Assembly (NCBI GenBank): GCA_938017765.1
Contig: CALIJH010000070.1
Span: 1 to 62,918, forward strand
Length of the DNA: 62,918 nucleotides
Origin: an uncultured Leptotrichia sp.
GTDB taxonomy: Bacteria; Fusobacteriota; Fusobacteriia; Fusobacteriales; Leptotrichiaceae
Direction of reading: 5' to 3'
The position numbers were made by a program, and so were the translations under genes. The notes below the pieces were generated by a model, which did not search any database, was not told the DNA's origin, and saw nothing but the letters and a program-made list of their open reading frames with translations. This document shows positions 1 through 8,840 of this stretch, piece by piece. Within the stretch, counting starts at the first letter, position 1, and each line of letters begins with the position of its first letter.

Positions 1-87
1 AAAAAAATTTTAGAAATTGATATACTGATAGTAGAAATTTTTAAATTAATGAATAAAAAAATATTTGTGAATAAAGGAGAAGGACAA

Positions 88-1095
88 ATGAAAAGAAATA
101 TATTGAAAATATTTGTAATAACTTTAATATTAACAATAGCATTAAGTTGCGGAAAAATGAGTAAGGATGGAGTTGCCGAATACGATACCATAAAAGTGGT
201 GTTTTTGCCTAATGAGTCCAATGATTCACTGAAAAAATCCCGTGAGGAATTTGCCAAAGCCATAGAAAAGGCTACCGGAAAAAAAGTCCAGATAGTAACG
301 ACTACAGACTATAACATTGCGATAGAAACTATAATTTCGGGAAAAGCACAGATAGCATATATAGGAGCAGAAACATATCTGAATGCAAATGACAGAAATA
401 AAGATGTTCAGGCTGTACTGACAAACGCAGGAGAAAGCGGAACGATAAAAGACGCCTTATATTACAGTTTTATAGCAGTCAGAGGAGAAGATGCCGAGAA
501 TTATAAAAGTGAAAACGGCTATGATTTGAAAAAAATAAAAGGAAAAACAATGGCTTTTGTTACAAATAATTCAACATCAGGATTTGTAATACCTGCCAAA
601 GTTATAGTAAAAGAGTTTGGATTAAAAGATACGGATGAAGTGCTGGAAGAAGGCAAAGTATTCTCAAAAATAGTTTTCGGAAGTTCCCATCCCGGGACAC
701 AGATAACTTTATTTAAAGGAGATGCTGATGTGGCTACATTTGCTATTCCGAAAGCATTTACAATTTATGAGCTGGTTTCAGGAGAGGAAAACAAAGTAGG
801 AGCAACTTATAAAGTAAAACAGGGAGCAGTTTCACCTTTTGGAGATTATGCAGGTAAAAGTTTTACTGTCATAAAATCGATAGCAGTGCCTAACGGGCCT
901 ATTGTATTTAATGTGAAAGTACTGTCGGAAGAAGACAGAAAAAAAATAATAAAAGGACTTTTGTCTAAAGAAGTAACCGACAATCCATATATTTTCAGTC
1001 CTAAAACAAGTAAAGTAAGAGGACTGTTCCTGAAAGAAAATAAAAATACAGGATTTGTAGAAGCTAATACCGAATGGTACAGACAAATTCAGTAA
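88..1095 (+). CDS. phnD: PhnD-type phosphate/phosphonate ABC transporter substrate-binding lipoprotein
   Basis: The 335-residue product captures a phosphorus oxyanion outside the inner membrane and delivers it to the PhnE permeases encoded downstream. A lipoprotein signal is visible, with the lipobox ALSC and lipidated Cys21. The body reads as a PhnD/PtxB-type type 2 periplasmic-binding protein (FLPNESNDS near the start, IAYIGAETY, then a STSGFVIPAK stretch). I chose ATG 88 because GGAGAAGG lies just before it; an in-frame ATG at 49 has no such site and would mask the signal peptide. It is followed by phnC and two phnE genes. No C-P lyase gene is in the window, so the ligand may be phosphate, phosphite or a phosphonate. 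Confidence 0.88.
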   Translation: MKRNILKIFVITLILTIALSCGKMSKDGVAEYDTIKVVFLPNESNDSLKKSREEFAKAIEKATGKKVQIVTTTDYNIAIETIISGKAQIAYIGAETYLNANDRNKDVQAVLTNAGESGTIKDALYYSFIAVRGEDAENYKSENGYDLKKIKGKTMAFVTNNSTSGFVIPAKVIVKEFGLKDTDEVLEEGKVFSKIVFGSSHPGTQITLFKGDADVATFAIPKAFTIYELVSGEENKVGATYKVKQGAVSPFGDYAGKSFTVIKSIAVPNGPIVFNVKVLSEEDRKKIIKGLLSKEVTDNPYIFSPKTSKVRGLFLKENKNTGFVEANTEWYRQIQ

Positions 1096-1165
1096 GAATG
1101 TCAGTAATAATAGAAAGTATTTTTTATGTTTCAGGAGAAATTATCGAGGATACGAAAGGAAATTT

Positions 1166-1918
1166 ATGCTTTTAAAAGTAAACAATGTTTCGAAACAGTA
1201 TTCAAATGGGATAAAAGCACTGTCAGATGTTTCTTTTGAAGCTGATAGAGGGGAATTTATATCTGTTGTGGGACCGTCAGGTTCAGGAAAATCAACATTA
1301 CTTAGAACATTAAACAGATTAGTGGATGTAACAGACGGTAGCATAGTATTTGAAAATATACAAATTGAAAAACTCAAAGGAAATGAAATAAAAAAATTAA
1401 GAAGAAAAATTGGAATGATATTTCAGAACTACAATTTAGTGGAAAGACTTACAGTTATAGAAAATGTCCTGCACGGAAGGCTCGGATATAAATCCGTGAT
1501 GACAGGGATTTTAGGGATTTATACTGAAAGAGAGAAAGAAGAGGCTTTTGAACTACTGGATAAAGTAGATATGGGCAAGTATGCCTATCAGAAATGTAGC
1601 GAATTAAGCGGGGGACAGAAACAGAGAGTAGGTATAGCGAGAGCATTAATGCAGAAACCTCTGCTGCTTCTCTGTGATGAGCCTGTCGCTTCTCTTGACC
1701 CGAAATCTTCGGAAAGGGTAATGAATTATCTGAAAAAAATTACTGAGGAAATGAATATAACATCCATTGTAAATCTTCATCAAACAGAGATTGCCAAAAA
1801 ATATTCCGACAGAATAATAGGTCTAAATCAGGGGAAAAAAGTATTTGACGGGAAAATAGACATATTCACTGATAAAATAATGGAAAAAGTTTACTCAGGT
1901 GATTATGAAATACTTTAA
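1166..1918 (+). CDS. phnC: PhnC-type ABC transporter ATP-binding protein
   Basis: A 250-residue cytoplasmic ATPase that powers the PhnDCE importer. The Walker A motif GPSGSGKST lies at residues 36-44, the ABC signature LSGGQKQRVGIARAL near 148-162, and Walker B LLLLCDEP near 166-173, followed by ASLD and a switch histidine in NLHQ. Length is normal for PhnC. It lies 70 bases after phnD and 25 before the first permease, so one operon is likely. The family is certain; the exact oxyanion is not. Confidence 0.9.
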   Translation: MLLKVNNVSKQYSNGIKALSDVSFEADRGEFISVVGPSGSGKSTLLRTLNRLVDVTDGSIVFENIQIEKLKGNEIKKLRRKIGMIFQNYNLVERLTVIENVLHGRLGYKSVMTGILGIYTEREKEEAFELLDKVDMGKYAYQKCSELSGGQKQRVGIARALMQKPLLLLCDEPVASLDPKSSERVMNYLKKITEEMNITSIVNLHQTEIAKKYSDRIIGLNQGKKVFDGKIDIFTDKIMEKVYSGDYEIL

Positions 1919-1943
1919 TAAACAATTATGAAGGATTTTAACA

Positions 1944-2744
1944 ATGATAGAAAATAAAATAGGAAAAGATATTTTTAAAAGGAGACTTCAGTCAAAAATA
2001 ATATTTATAGTACTATTTATATTATTATATGCTGTTTTTGCAGGAATTTTAGGTTTTAAAGGGGAAGTCAGTTTTTTATCAATACCTGAAGGTATAATAT
2101 GGCTATTTAAAAATTTTATTCCTACAAAAAATTCTTTGAAATATTTACCTTTAATATTAAAATCTGCTGTTCAGACATCATTAATGGCAATAACTGCTAC
2201 AACTGTTTCAGGTTTTTTCGCACTGATTATGGCTGTAATAGGCTCAGAAACTGTAGGTCTGAATAAAATTACGAAAATTTTTACAAAAATAGCGGCACTG
2301 TTCTTCAGAAATATTCCTGTGGTAGCTTGGGTTATAATATTGCTGTTCTCATTTAAACAAAGTGAATTTACAGGATTTCTCGCCCTGTTTTTTGTAACTT
2401 TCGGATATTTGATGAGGGCATTTACCGAAACTATAGATGAAGTTACAGGAGATATTGCAGAAGCTTTAAAATCAACGGGAGCTTCGTATTTTCAGACAGT
2501 ATTTCAGGGGATAATACCGAGCATAGCTACACAGCTTATTTCATGGCTCCTTTTTTATATAGAAAACGGGGTTAGGGAAGCAACATTGATAGGAGTATTG
2601 ACAGGTACAGGGATAGGATTTGTATTTGATCTGTATTACAAAAGTAACAGATATGACGGAGCAGGATTGGTTATCTTTGTTATCATTATAATTGTTACAG
2701 GAATAGAACTTCTATCAAATAAAATAAGAAAAGAAATGATGTAA
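1944..2744 (+). CDS. phnE: PhnE-type ABC transporter permease (first of two)
   Basis: A 266-residue inner-membrane permease with about six hydrophobic segments and an EAA-type ATPase-contact loop (EALKSTGASYFQTVFQGIIPS) in its middle. It pairs with the second PhnE immediately downstream, probably as a heterodimer over PhnC. An AAGGA site precedes the ATG. The two permeases share the GASxxQTVFQGI signature, as expected for duplicated PhnE subunits. Confidence 0.87.
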   Translation: MIENKIGKDIFKRRLQSKIIFIVLFILLYAVFAGILGFKGEVSFLSIPEGIIWLFKNFIPTKNSLKYLPLILKSAVQTSLMAITATTVSGFFALIMAVIGSETVGLNKITKIFTKIAALFFRNIPVVAWVIILLFSFKQSEFTGFLALFFVTFGYLMRAFTETIDEVTGDIAEALKSTGASYFQTVFQGIIPSIATQLISWLLFYIENGVREATLIGVLTGTGIGFVFDLYYKSNRYDGAGLVIFVIIIIVTGIELLSNKIRKEMM

Positions 2745-2756
2745 AAGGGGAATGAA

Positions 2757-3605
2757 ATGACAAAGTTGAAATATGCCGAAAGGACAAGAGGAAATAAAAT
2801 TAGAATAAGAAAAATTACAAAATCGGGGATGTATTTATGGGGAACACTCGGAACATGTATTTTTATAAGTATATTCAAACTGACTACTATAAATATGGGA
2901 AAAGTAAATATGAACAGAGCGTTTGGAGAATTTCTGAAAAATATGGAGCTGATGTTTCTACATCCGAGACTTTCGGAAAATTATAAATTTTTTGAAATAC
3001 TCCAGAGTTTGGGAATAACCTTTTCCCTTGCTGTTATTACGACCCTGATAGGAGCGTTTGTCGCTCTGTTTTTTTCTTTTTTTGCAGCAAAAAATTTATC
3101 CAATGAAAAAATATCAAAGATTATCAAAATGTCTATTTCTTTTATAAGGTCTATCCCTACTATACTGTGGGTTATGGTATTTTCGGTAGTGGCAGGGATA
3201 GGAGTGGAAGCCGCAATTATAGGAATTTGTTTTCACAGTACGGCATATCTTATAAAAGCTTATTCGGAAAGCATTGAAGAAATGGACAATGGGATAATCG
3301 AAGCTCTGAGGGCTACAGGAGCTTCTTTCTGGCAGACAGTATTTCAGGGAATTTTGCCGACTTCTATTACCTCGATATTGTCGTGGACTTTTGTACGTCT
3401 GGAAATGAATTTTACAAATGCGATAGTGGTAGGAGCAGCGGCAGGAGCAGGAGGGATAGGTTATGAAATGTTTATGGCAGGAAGAATGTATTTCGATTCA
3501 AGGGAGATAGGTTTTTTTGTGTACTTAATATTCGGAGTTGCATTAATACTTGAGGGCATTTCGATTTATTTGAGAAAAAAATATATAATGAAAGTTTTAA
3601 AGTAA
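2757..3605 (+). CDS. phnE: PhnE-type ABC transporter permease (second of two)
   Basis: A 282-residue membrane protein and paralogue of the preceding permease. It has about six transmembrane spans and the coupling loop EALRATGASFWQTVFQGILP. It starts 12 bases after the first permease, behind AAAAGGGGAATGAA, so translation is probably coupled. It is the last gene of the phnDCEE operon; a separate promoter for pgk follows. Confidence 0.87.
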   Translation: MTKLKYAERTRGNKIRIRKITKSGMYLWGTLGTCIFISIFKLTTINMGKVNMNRAFGEFLKNMELMFLHPRLSENYKFFEILQSLGITFSLAVITTLIGAFVALFFSFFAAKNLSNEKISKIIKMSISFIRSIPTILWVMVFSVVAGIGVEAAIIGICFHSTAYLIKAYSESIEEMDNGIIEALRATGASFWQTVFQGILPTSITSILSWTFVRLEMNFTNAIVVGAAAGAGGIGYEMFMAGRMYFDSREIGFFVYLIFGVALILEGISIYLRKKYIMKVLK

Positions 3606-3658
3606 AAAATAGTTCGGTAAAAAGCTGTGTCAATATGGCTGATTTATATAAATATTTC

Positions 3659-3687
3659 TTGAAAATACAGTTGAACAGTGATATAAT
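3659..3687 (+). promoter_or_regulatory. Probable sigma-70 promoter of pgk
   Basis: TTGAAA (3659-3664) and TATAAT (3682-3687) are separated by 17 bases. They lie 44 bases upstream of the pgk start, after the end of the phn operon. The match is close to consensus; activity is inferred. Confidence 0.6.
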
Positions 3688-3730
3688 TTAACAAATAGAG
3701 AAAAAAATAATTTTATTTTAGGAGGAAGCA

Positions 3731-4945
3731 ATGGCTAAAAAGACATTAAAAGATTTGGATGTAAAAGGGAAAAAAGTATTAGTGAGAGTCGATTTTAACG
3801 TACCTATAAAAGACGGTGTTATAACTGACGACAACAGAATTAAGGCGGCTTTACCTACATTAAACTACATTTTGGACAATGGAGGAAAAGTAATCGCATT
3901 TTCACATCTGGGGAGAGTAAAAACTGAAGAAGATAAGGCAAAGACTACTCTGGCACCTGTTGCAAAAAGATTGGAAGAATTATTGGGGAAATCTGTGAAA
4001 TTTGTTCCTGAAACAAGAGGACCAAAATTAGAAGCTGCAATCAACGAATTAAAAGACGGCGAAATTCTGATGTTTGAAGACCTTGACGGGAAGAAAGAAT
4101 CTAAAAATGATCCTGAATTAGGAAAATACTGGGCATCATTAGGATGTGTGTTTGTGAATGATGCATTTGGTACTGCTCATAGAGCTCATGCTTCAAATGT
4201 AGGAATTTCTTCAAACATTGCTGAATCTGCGGCAGGCTTTTTAATGCAAAAAGAAATAGAATTTATCGGAGGGGCTGTTGATAATCCTGCAAGACCTTTT
4301 GTTGCAATACTGGGAGGAGCAAAAGTTTCTGATAAAATCGGAGTTATTGAAAACTTATTGGATAAGGCTGATAAAGTAATTATCGGTGGTGGAATGATGT
4401 TTACTTTCCTGAAAGCGTTAGGGAAAAATACAGGTTCTTCATTACTTGAGGAAGATAAAGTGGAGCTTGCAAAATCGTTAATTGACAAAGCGAAAGAAAA
4501 AGGTGTGGAACTTGTGCTGCCTATAGATACAGTTGTAGCGAAAGAATTTAAAAATGATACTGAATTTAAGACAGTTTCAGTAGATAATATAGAAGACGGC
4601 TGGATGGGACTTGATATAGGTGCTGAATCTATCAGATTATTTGAGGATAAATTAAAAGGTGCAAAAACTGTAGTATGGAACGGGCCTATGGGAGTATTTG
4701 AAATGCCTAATTTTGCTAAAGGAACAATCGGTGTATGTGAAGCAATAGCAAATCTGAATGATGCTAAGACAATAATAGGTGGAGGAGATTCAGCTGCTGC
4801 GGCAATCCAGCTGGGATATGCTGATAAATTCTCTCATATTTCCACAGGTGGAGGGGCTTCCCTTGAGTATCTGGAAGGAAAAGCATTACCTGGAGTAGAA
4901 GCAATTTCAGATAAAAAACATGAAGGTTGCTGCTGCGGTCATTAA
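3731..4945 (+). CDS. pgk: Phosphoglycerate kinase with a five-residue deletion at the substrate site
   Basis: This is the glycolytic enzyme that makes ATP from 1,3-bisphosphoglycerate in the cytoplasm. The family is unmistakable: VDFNVPIKDG, SHLGRVK, NDAFGTAHRAHAS, VWNGPMGVFE and GGGDSAAA. At 404 residues it is near normal length. At residues 113-118 it reads L-M-F-E-D-L, where related enzymes, for example that of Streptococcus pneumoniae, read ...ENTRFED... The five residues NTRFE are absent, including the arginine (Arg122 in the human enzyme) that binds 3-phosphoglycerate. The frame is intact. A Cys replaces the usual Asp in ASLGC, and the C-terminus ends in an unusual GCCCGH tail. AGGAGG precedes the ATG. 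If the sequence is right, activity should be impaired. Confidence 0.93.
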   Translation: MAKKTLKDLDVKGKKVLVRVDFNVPIKDGVITDDNRIKAALPTLNYILDNGGKVIAFSHLGRVKTEEDKAKTTLAPVAKRLEELLGKSVKFVPETRGPKLEAAINELKDGEILMFEDLDGKKESKNDPELGKYWASLGCVFVNDAFGTAHRAHASNVGISSNIAESAAGFLMQKEIEFIGGAVDNPARPFVAILGGAKVSDKIGVIENLLDKADKVIIGGGMMFTFLKALGKNTGSSLLEEDKVELAKSLIDKAKEKGVELVLPIDTVVAKEFKNDTEFKTVSVDNIEDGWMGLDIGAESIRLFEDKLKGAKTVVWNGPMGVFEMPNFAKGTIGVCEAIANLNDAKTIIGGGDSAAAAIQLGYADKFSHISTGGGASLEYLEGKALPGVEAISDKKHEGCCCGH

Positions 4946-4997
4946 TCAATATAAAATTAATATAAAAATTTTTTCTGGCTTTTTTCAAAAATCAGGG

Positions 4998-5039
4998 TAT
5001 ACTTTATAATAATAAGTAATGACAAAATAACAGTCATTA
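4998..5039 (+). promoter_or_regulatory. Extended -10 element and inverted repeat upstream of the 5'-nucleotidase
   Basis: GGGTATACT (TATACT at 4998-5003) resembles the extended -10 seen before the LacI regulator and the alcohol dehydrogenase in this window; no good -35 is visible. A perfect 7-base inverted repeat follows, TAATGAC (5017-5023) and GTCATTA (5033-5039), which could be an operator or a leader hairpin. Confidence 0.4.
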
Positions 5040-5061
5040 AATGCAAAATTAAGGAGGAGAC

Positions 5062-6840
5062 ATGAAAAAATTATTTGTATTAGGATTAGTTATGGCTTTG
5101 AGTATAACGTCAATGGCAAAGCCTGCTAAAAAAGCTTCATCTTCAAAAGGGAAAGGTCTGGAAATAAATATTATTCACGTGAACGATCATCATTCTCATC
5201 TGGAAGAGGAGAAAATGGATTTAGTTCTGGACGGTAAGAAAACGACAGTCCATATCGGAGGATTTCCAAGAATCAATCAAAGAATACAGGAGCTTATGAA
5301 AACAGGGAAAAACAATCTTGTGCTTCATGCAGGAGATGCTTTATCGGGAACGCTGTATTACACACTGTTCAAGGGAAAAGCCGATGCGGCATTAATGAAT
5401 GCAGGAAAATTTGATTTATTTACTTTGGGAAACCATGAATTTGATGACGGAAATAAAGTATTAAAAAGTTTCCTTGATGAGCTGAAAATACCTGTAGTTT
5501 CTGCTAACGTAGTTCCTGACAAGGGAAGTATACTTGAAGGGAAATGGGTACCTTATATAATTAAAAAAATTGGAGGACAGGACGTTGCCCTTGTAGGCCT
5601 TGATGTAGTAGGAAAAACGATAAGGTCTTCAAGTCCGGGTCCTGACATTAAATTCCTTGATGAAGTGGAAACAGCAAAAAAAGTAGTTGAAGAATTACAG
5701 GCAAAAGGAATTAATAAAATTATATTTATATCTCATGCAGGGTATGAGAAAAACCTCGAAATAGCTGAAAAAGTTTCAGGAATTGACGTAATAATAACAG
5801 GAGATACTCACTATCTTCTGGGAGAAAGTTTTAAAGAATACGGCTTAAAGCCTATTGCCGAATATCCTAAGAAAATAATGTCTCCTGCGGGAGAGCCTGT
5901 TTATGTAGCTGAAGCGTGGAGTTACTCTTATCTTGTGGGAAATTTAAAAGCAAAATTTGACGATAAAGGTGTAATTACGGAGTTGATACCTAATCCTACA
6001 ATAATAATAGGAGATGACCTGTTTGAAAGAAAAAATGAAAAAGGTGAAACATACAAACTTGAAGGAAAAGAAAAACAGGATGTCATCAAATATGTAAACA
6101 GCAGAAAAGATATTAAATTTGTAAAAGAAGAGCCTAATTCCAAAAAGGTACTGGAAAGATACAAAGCAGAAAAAAATGAATTAGGTAAAAAAATGATAGG
6201 TAAAATCAAAGATGAAATACCGGGAGGTTCCGCAAACAGAATACCTAATGATAAAAATCCTCAAGGTTCTATAGCTACAAGACTTGTGTCTGAAACTGTT
6301 TTAGCAAAATTGAAAAAAATGGGAACAGGACAGATAGACCTTGTAATATTGAATTCAGGAGGAATAAGAATGAATTTGGAGCCGGGTGATTTCTCTTATG
6401 ACAATGCTTATACGTTATTACCGTTTACTTCAAATACAATCTATATTCTGAAAATGAGTGGAGCCGAAATAAAACAGGTTATAGAAGATGCACTTGACTT
6501 TGCTTTAAGTGGAGGCTCGTCAGGAGCATTCCCTTATGGTGCAGGCGTGAGATTTGAAGCAACTAAGGCAGGAAAACTCGGAACAAGAGTTAAAAAAATC
6601 GAAGTGTTTGACGCAAAAGCAAAAAAATGGGTACCTATGGATATGAAAAAAATGTACGAAGTAGGAACAAATTCCTATGTAGCAAAAGGAAAAGACGGAT
6701 ACACTACATTTGGAAAAGTTAATTCGGAAAGACCGGGAGTTGATACTCATTTAGGAGTTGAAACTGCGTTTATTGAATATTTGAAAGAAAAAGGCGAAAT
6801 TGCTAAACCTGATTCATCAAATGTGATTTTTAAATATTAA
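5062..6840 (+). CDS. Secreted 5'-nucleotidase / metallophosphoesterase (UshA/YfkN family)
   Basis: A 592-residue exported phosphohydrolase expected to strip phosphate from extracellular nucleotides. A Sec signal peptide ends near SMA/KPAKK (residue 19-20). The N-terminal calcineurin-like domain has HVNDHHSH (38-45), a GDALSG motif and GNHEFDDG (123-130), which supply the dinuclear metal site. The C-terminal nucleotide-binding domain carries LNSGGIRMN (about 430) and YDNAYTLLPF. It has its own upstream signals and AAGGAGG before the ATG. Nearness to the Phn importer fits extracellular phosphate salvage, but that is inference. Substrate range (AMP, UDP-sugar, cyclic nucleotide) cannot be read from sequence. 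Confidence 0.88.
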   Translation: MKKLFVLGLVMALSITSMAKPAKKASSSKGKGLEINIIHVNDHHSHLEEEKMDLVLDGKKTTVHIGGFPRINQRIQELMKTGKNNLVLHAGDALSGTLYYTLFKGKADAALMNAGKFDLFTLGNHEFDDGNKVLKSFLDELKIPVVSANVVPDKGSILEGKWVPYIIKKIGGQDVALVGLDVVGKTIRSSSPGPDIKFLDEVETAKKVVEELQAKGINKIIFISHAGYEKNLEIAEKVSGIDVIITGDTHYLLGESFKEYGLKPIAEYPKKIMSPAGEPVYVAEAWSYSYLVGNLKAKFDDKGVITELIPNPTIIIGDDLFERKNEKGETYKLEGKEKQDVIKYVNSRKDIKFVKEEPNSKKVLERYKAEKNELGKKMIGKIKDEIPGGSANRIPNDKNPQGSIATRLVSETVLAKLKKMGTGQIDLVILNSGGIRMNLEPGDFSYDNAYTLLPFTSNTIYILKMSGAEIKQVIEDALDFALSGGSSGAFPYGAGVRFEATKAGKLGTRVKKIEVFDAKAKKWVPMDMKKMYEVGTNSYVAKGKDGYTTFGKVNSERPGVDTHLGVETAFIEYLKEKGEIAKPDSSNVIFKY

Positions 6841-6928
6841 AAATGACACAATACTAATTGTGAAATTATCTGAACAAGTAATTTATTAGCAGTTTAAAAA
6901 TTAAAGCAACTAAATAATGGTAAATTGA

Positions 6929-6985
6929 GGGGTTATTTCAAACAGAAAAATATTCCTGATTTGAATAACCCCCTAACTGCTTTTT
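6929..6985 (+). terminator. Hairpin with T-run between the 5'-nucleotidase and mazG-like genes
   Basis: GGGGTTATTTCAAA (6929-6942) pairs with TTTGAATAACCCC (6960-6972) with one bulge, and CTTTTTA follows at 6980-6986. This fits an intrinsic terminator. It lies so close to the next ribosome binding site (6988-6994) that it may also affect that gene's translation. Confidence 0.6.
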
Positions 6986-7001
6986 ATAAGGAGGATTGAG
7001 A

Positions 7002-7403
7002 TTGTCTGAAAAAAATAAGACCGGAGATATGACAATAAAAGAATTTCAATATTTAATAAAACATATAGAACAGGGAAATTTGGAAGAAAAGAAAGACGAA
7101 GAAAATCCTGACAGAAAAAAAGAAAACAGTCAAAGACTTATATTAAAATTAATTGAGGAATTTGGAGAACTTGCGGAAAATGTAAGGAAAAATATAAGAT
7201 ATGACGGGAAAAATATAAAAGGTACTATAGAAGAAGAGCTTTTTGATATTTTTTATTATATTGCCGCAATAGCAAATGACTACGGTATCGACCTTGAAGA
7301 TATTTTTTATATAAAAGATGAGGTAAACAGGGTCAAATATAAGAGGAAATTTACTATAAATGAAGGCAGAGAGAAATACAGGAAGTTAAAAAAGACACAG
7401 TGA
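7002..7403 (+). CDS. MazG-like nucleotide pyrophosphohydrolase
   Basis: A 133-residue all-alpha NTP-pyrophosphatase of the MazG-like family, which hydrolyses (d)NTPs to monophosphates as house-cleaning. The metal-binding acidic motifs are EEFGELAEN and, about 25 residues later, EEELFDIFYYI. It is a single-domain, short form. Two in-frame TTG codons are possible starts: TTG 7002 lies seven bases after AAGGAGG, whereas TTG 6996 almost touches it, so 7002 is preferred. A strong hairpin lies immediately upstream. The specific substrate is unknown. Confidence 0.75.
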   Translation: MSEKNKTGDMTIKEFQYLIKHIEQGNLEEKKDEENPDRKKENSQRLILKLIEEFGELAENVRKNIRYDGKNIKGTIEEELFDIFYYIAAIANDYGIDLEDIFYIKDEVNRVKYKRKFTINEGREKYRKLKKTQ

Positions 7404-7595
7404 AATTCTATTTAAAGATAATTTTTAAAATCAAAACTTAGTAATATTTCTAAGAGTAAAAGTAGAAACTTTTCAAAACTAAATCATTTATAAGAAAAAT
7501 TTATAAAATCTATATGAAAATACAAAAACATAAAAAAGGAAAAAAAGGTATAAATTATTTGTTATAAAATTTATGAGAAAAGGTGGTTTTGATTT

Positions 7596-8042
7596 ATGAA
7601 AATGAGTAAAAAAATTATGGCAGCTTTATTCGGAGCAGCAATGGTAGTCAGCTGTTCTTCGGGAGGAAGTGATAAAGTATCGTCTTTAAGTAAAGAAAGT
7701 TCAATATCTGTAACTTCTACAGATACAGAAACTTCAAATACATCTGCATCGGATAACGGAAATACTGCTAATGAAACACCTACAACAACTGAAACGGCAA
7801 CAGCCGGCAGCAACAAAAAAACTTTTGTATGCGGGAAAGACACTGTAATGGTAGAATATTCCGCTGACGGAAATTCTGTTTCCCTGACTAACTCAAAAGG
7901 TACACATGAGCTGAAAAGATCAGTTTCAGGAAGCGGAGAGCTTTATAAAGATGCCAAAGGGTTATCTATTCATATGAAAGGCGAAGAGGCTGTTTATAAA
8001 ACATCAGCAAAAGCAAAAGATGTAAGCTGCAAAGCAGAATAA
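7596..8042 (+). CDS. MliC-like lysozyme-inhibitor lipoprotein
   Basis: A 148-residue lipoprotein with lipidated Cys20 (MVVSC) and a Ser/Thr-rich linker to about residue 72. A small C-terminal domain follows: FVCGK, VMVEYSADG, VSLTNSKG, SGSGELYKD, KGEEAVY and a final SCKAE cysteine. The pattern of two flanking cysteines, an FxCG start and a KGdEA motif matches the MliC family, which blocks C-type lysozyme at the cell surface. A hairpin terminator follows, so it may be monocistronic. The assignment rests on motif pattern only; inhibition is not shown. Confidence 0.7.
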   Translation: MKMSKKIMAALFGAAMVVSCSSGGSDKVSSLSKESSISVTSTDTETSNTSASDNGNTANETPTTTETATAGSNKKTFVCGKDTVMVEYSADGNSVSLTNSKGTHELKRSVSGSGELYKDAKGLSIHMKGEEAVYKTSAKAKDVSCKAE

Positions 8043-8070
8043 GATTATTTAACCGGATTAAAACAAAATA

Positions 8071-8103
8071 CGGTTGTAATATTGTTATTACAGCCGCTTT
8101 TTG
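8071..8103 (+). terminator. Intrinsic terminator after the MliC-like gene
   Basis: CGGTTGTAATA (8071-8081) and TATTACAGCCG (8086-8096) form a stem with one G-T pair and a TTGT loop, followed by CTTTTT. Confidence 0.75.
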
Positions 8104-8166
8104 GTGCATGAATTTAAATATTATAAAAAAATTAATAGAAAAATAAAAAATAAAAGAGGTCGAGAG

Positions 8167-8745
8167 ATGAGAAGAAAAATAATAACTATATTGTCGGGTT
8201 TATTGATTGTCGTATCATGTACAGAGAATGATACAAGCACTGTAACAACAGGAATTTCTACAGAAATAAAATCTCCTGTAAAAGAAAAATTCAGTGAGGA
8301 AAAAGCTATAGCCAGCTACTTAAAAAAAGAAGGATATAAAAGCAAGTCAGCTCTAAGAAACACAACTGATAAGACAATGGATGAAAATGTAAAAGAAATC
8401 GAAGCTGAAAAAGACGGAATAACTTATACTCTGTTTTTAAAAGCTAATGAGGAAACTGAGAGTGTCGAACTTGTGGACAGTGATGTTTATGAATATTATG
8501 ATATTTTAAATGAAGTCAAGGAAAAATATGACTGGATTAAACATATAGAAGTTGCAACTTATGCTAAAGGAGTAGATGTAAATATAATCGCTTTAAGAAA
8601 TGTATCAAAAGAAATCTACAGAGAAGCGGCAAAAGAATTAGCCGATAAAATAAGAGAAACAGGAAAAGTCAGTAGAAAGATGAAAGTGATGATGTTTGAC
8701 GGGAATAATCCGTCAGGAAAGTCAATATATCGTGAAAGTTTCTAA
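8167..8745 (+). CDS. Lipoprotein of unknown function
   Basis: A 192-residue predicted lipoprotein with a signal sequence ending VVSC (lipidated Cys18) and a Thr-rich stretch after it. The mature part is charged, probably mixed alpha/beta, with no motif I recognise. ATG 8167 is chosen because AAAGAGGTCGAG precedes it and the signal peptide begins there; an upstream in-frame extension to 8101 has no signal or ribosome site. It follows the MliC-like lipoprotein on the same strand after a terminator and converges on cysE. No function is proposed. Confidence 0.65.
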   Translation: MRRKIITILSGLLIVVSCTENDTSTVTTGISTEIKSPVKEKFSEEKAIASYLKKEGYKSKSALRNTTDKTMDENVKEIEAEKDGITYTLFLKANEETESVELVDSDVYEYYDILNEVKEKYDWIKHIEVATYAKGVDVNIIALRNVSKEIYREAAKELADKIRETGKVSRKMKVMMFDGNNPSGKSIYRESF

Positions 8746-8840
8746 ATTTATAGAGTAAAAGTATAAAAAAACCGACTTTAAGATAATCAACAGGCATGAT
8801 AATATTTGCATAATATCACTTCATTGTCAGCATGAATGTA

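Noticed and set aside
49..87. Upstream start for phnD at ATG 49
   Set aside because: It lacks a ribosome site and would bury the lipoprotein signal; GGAGAAGG precedes ATG 88.
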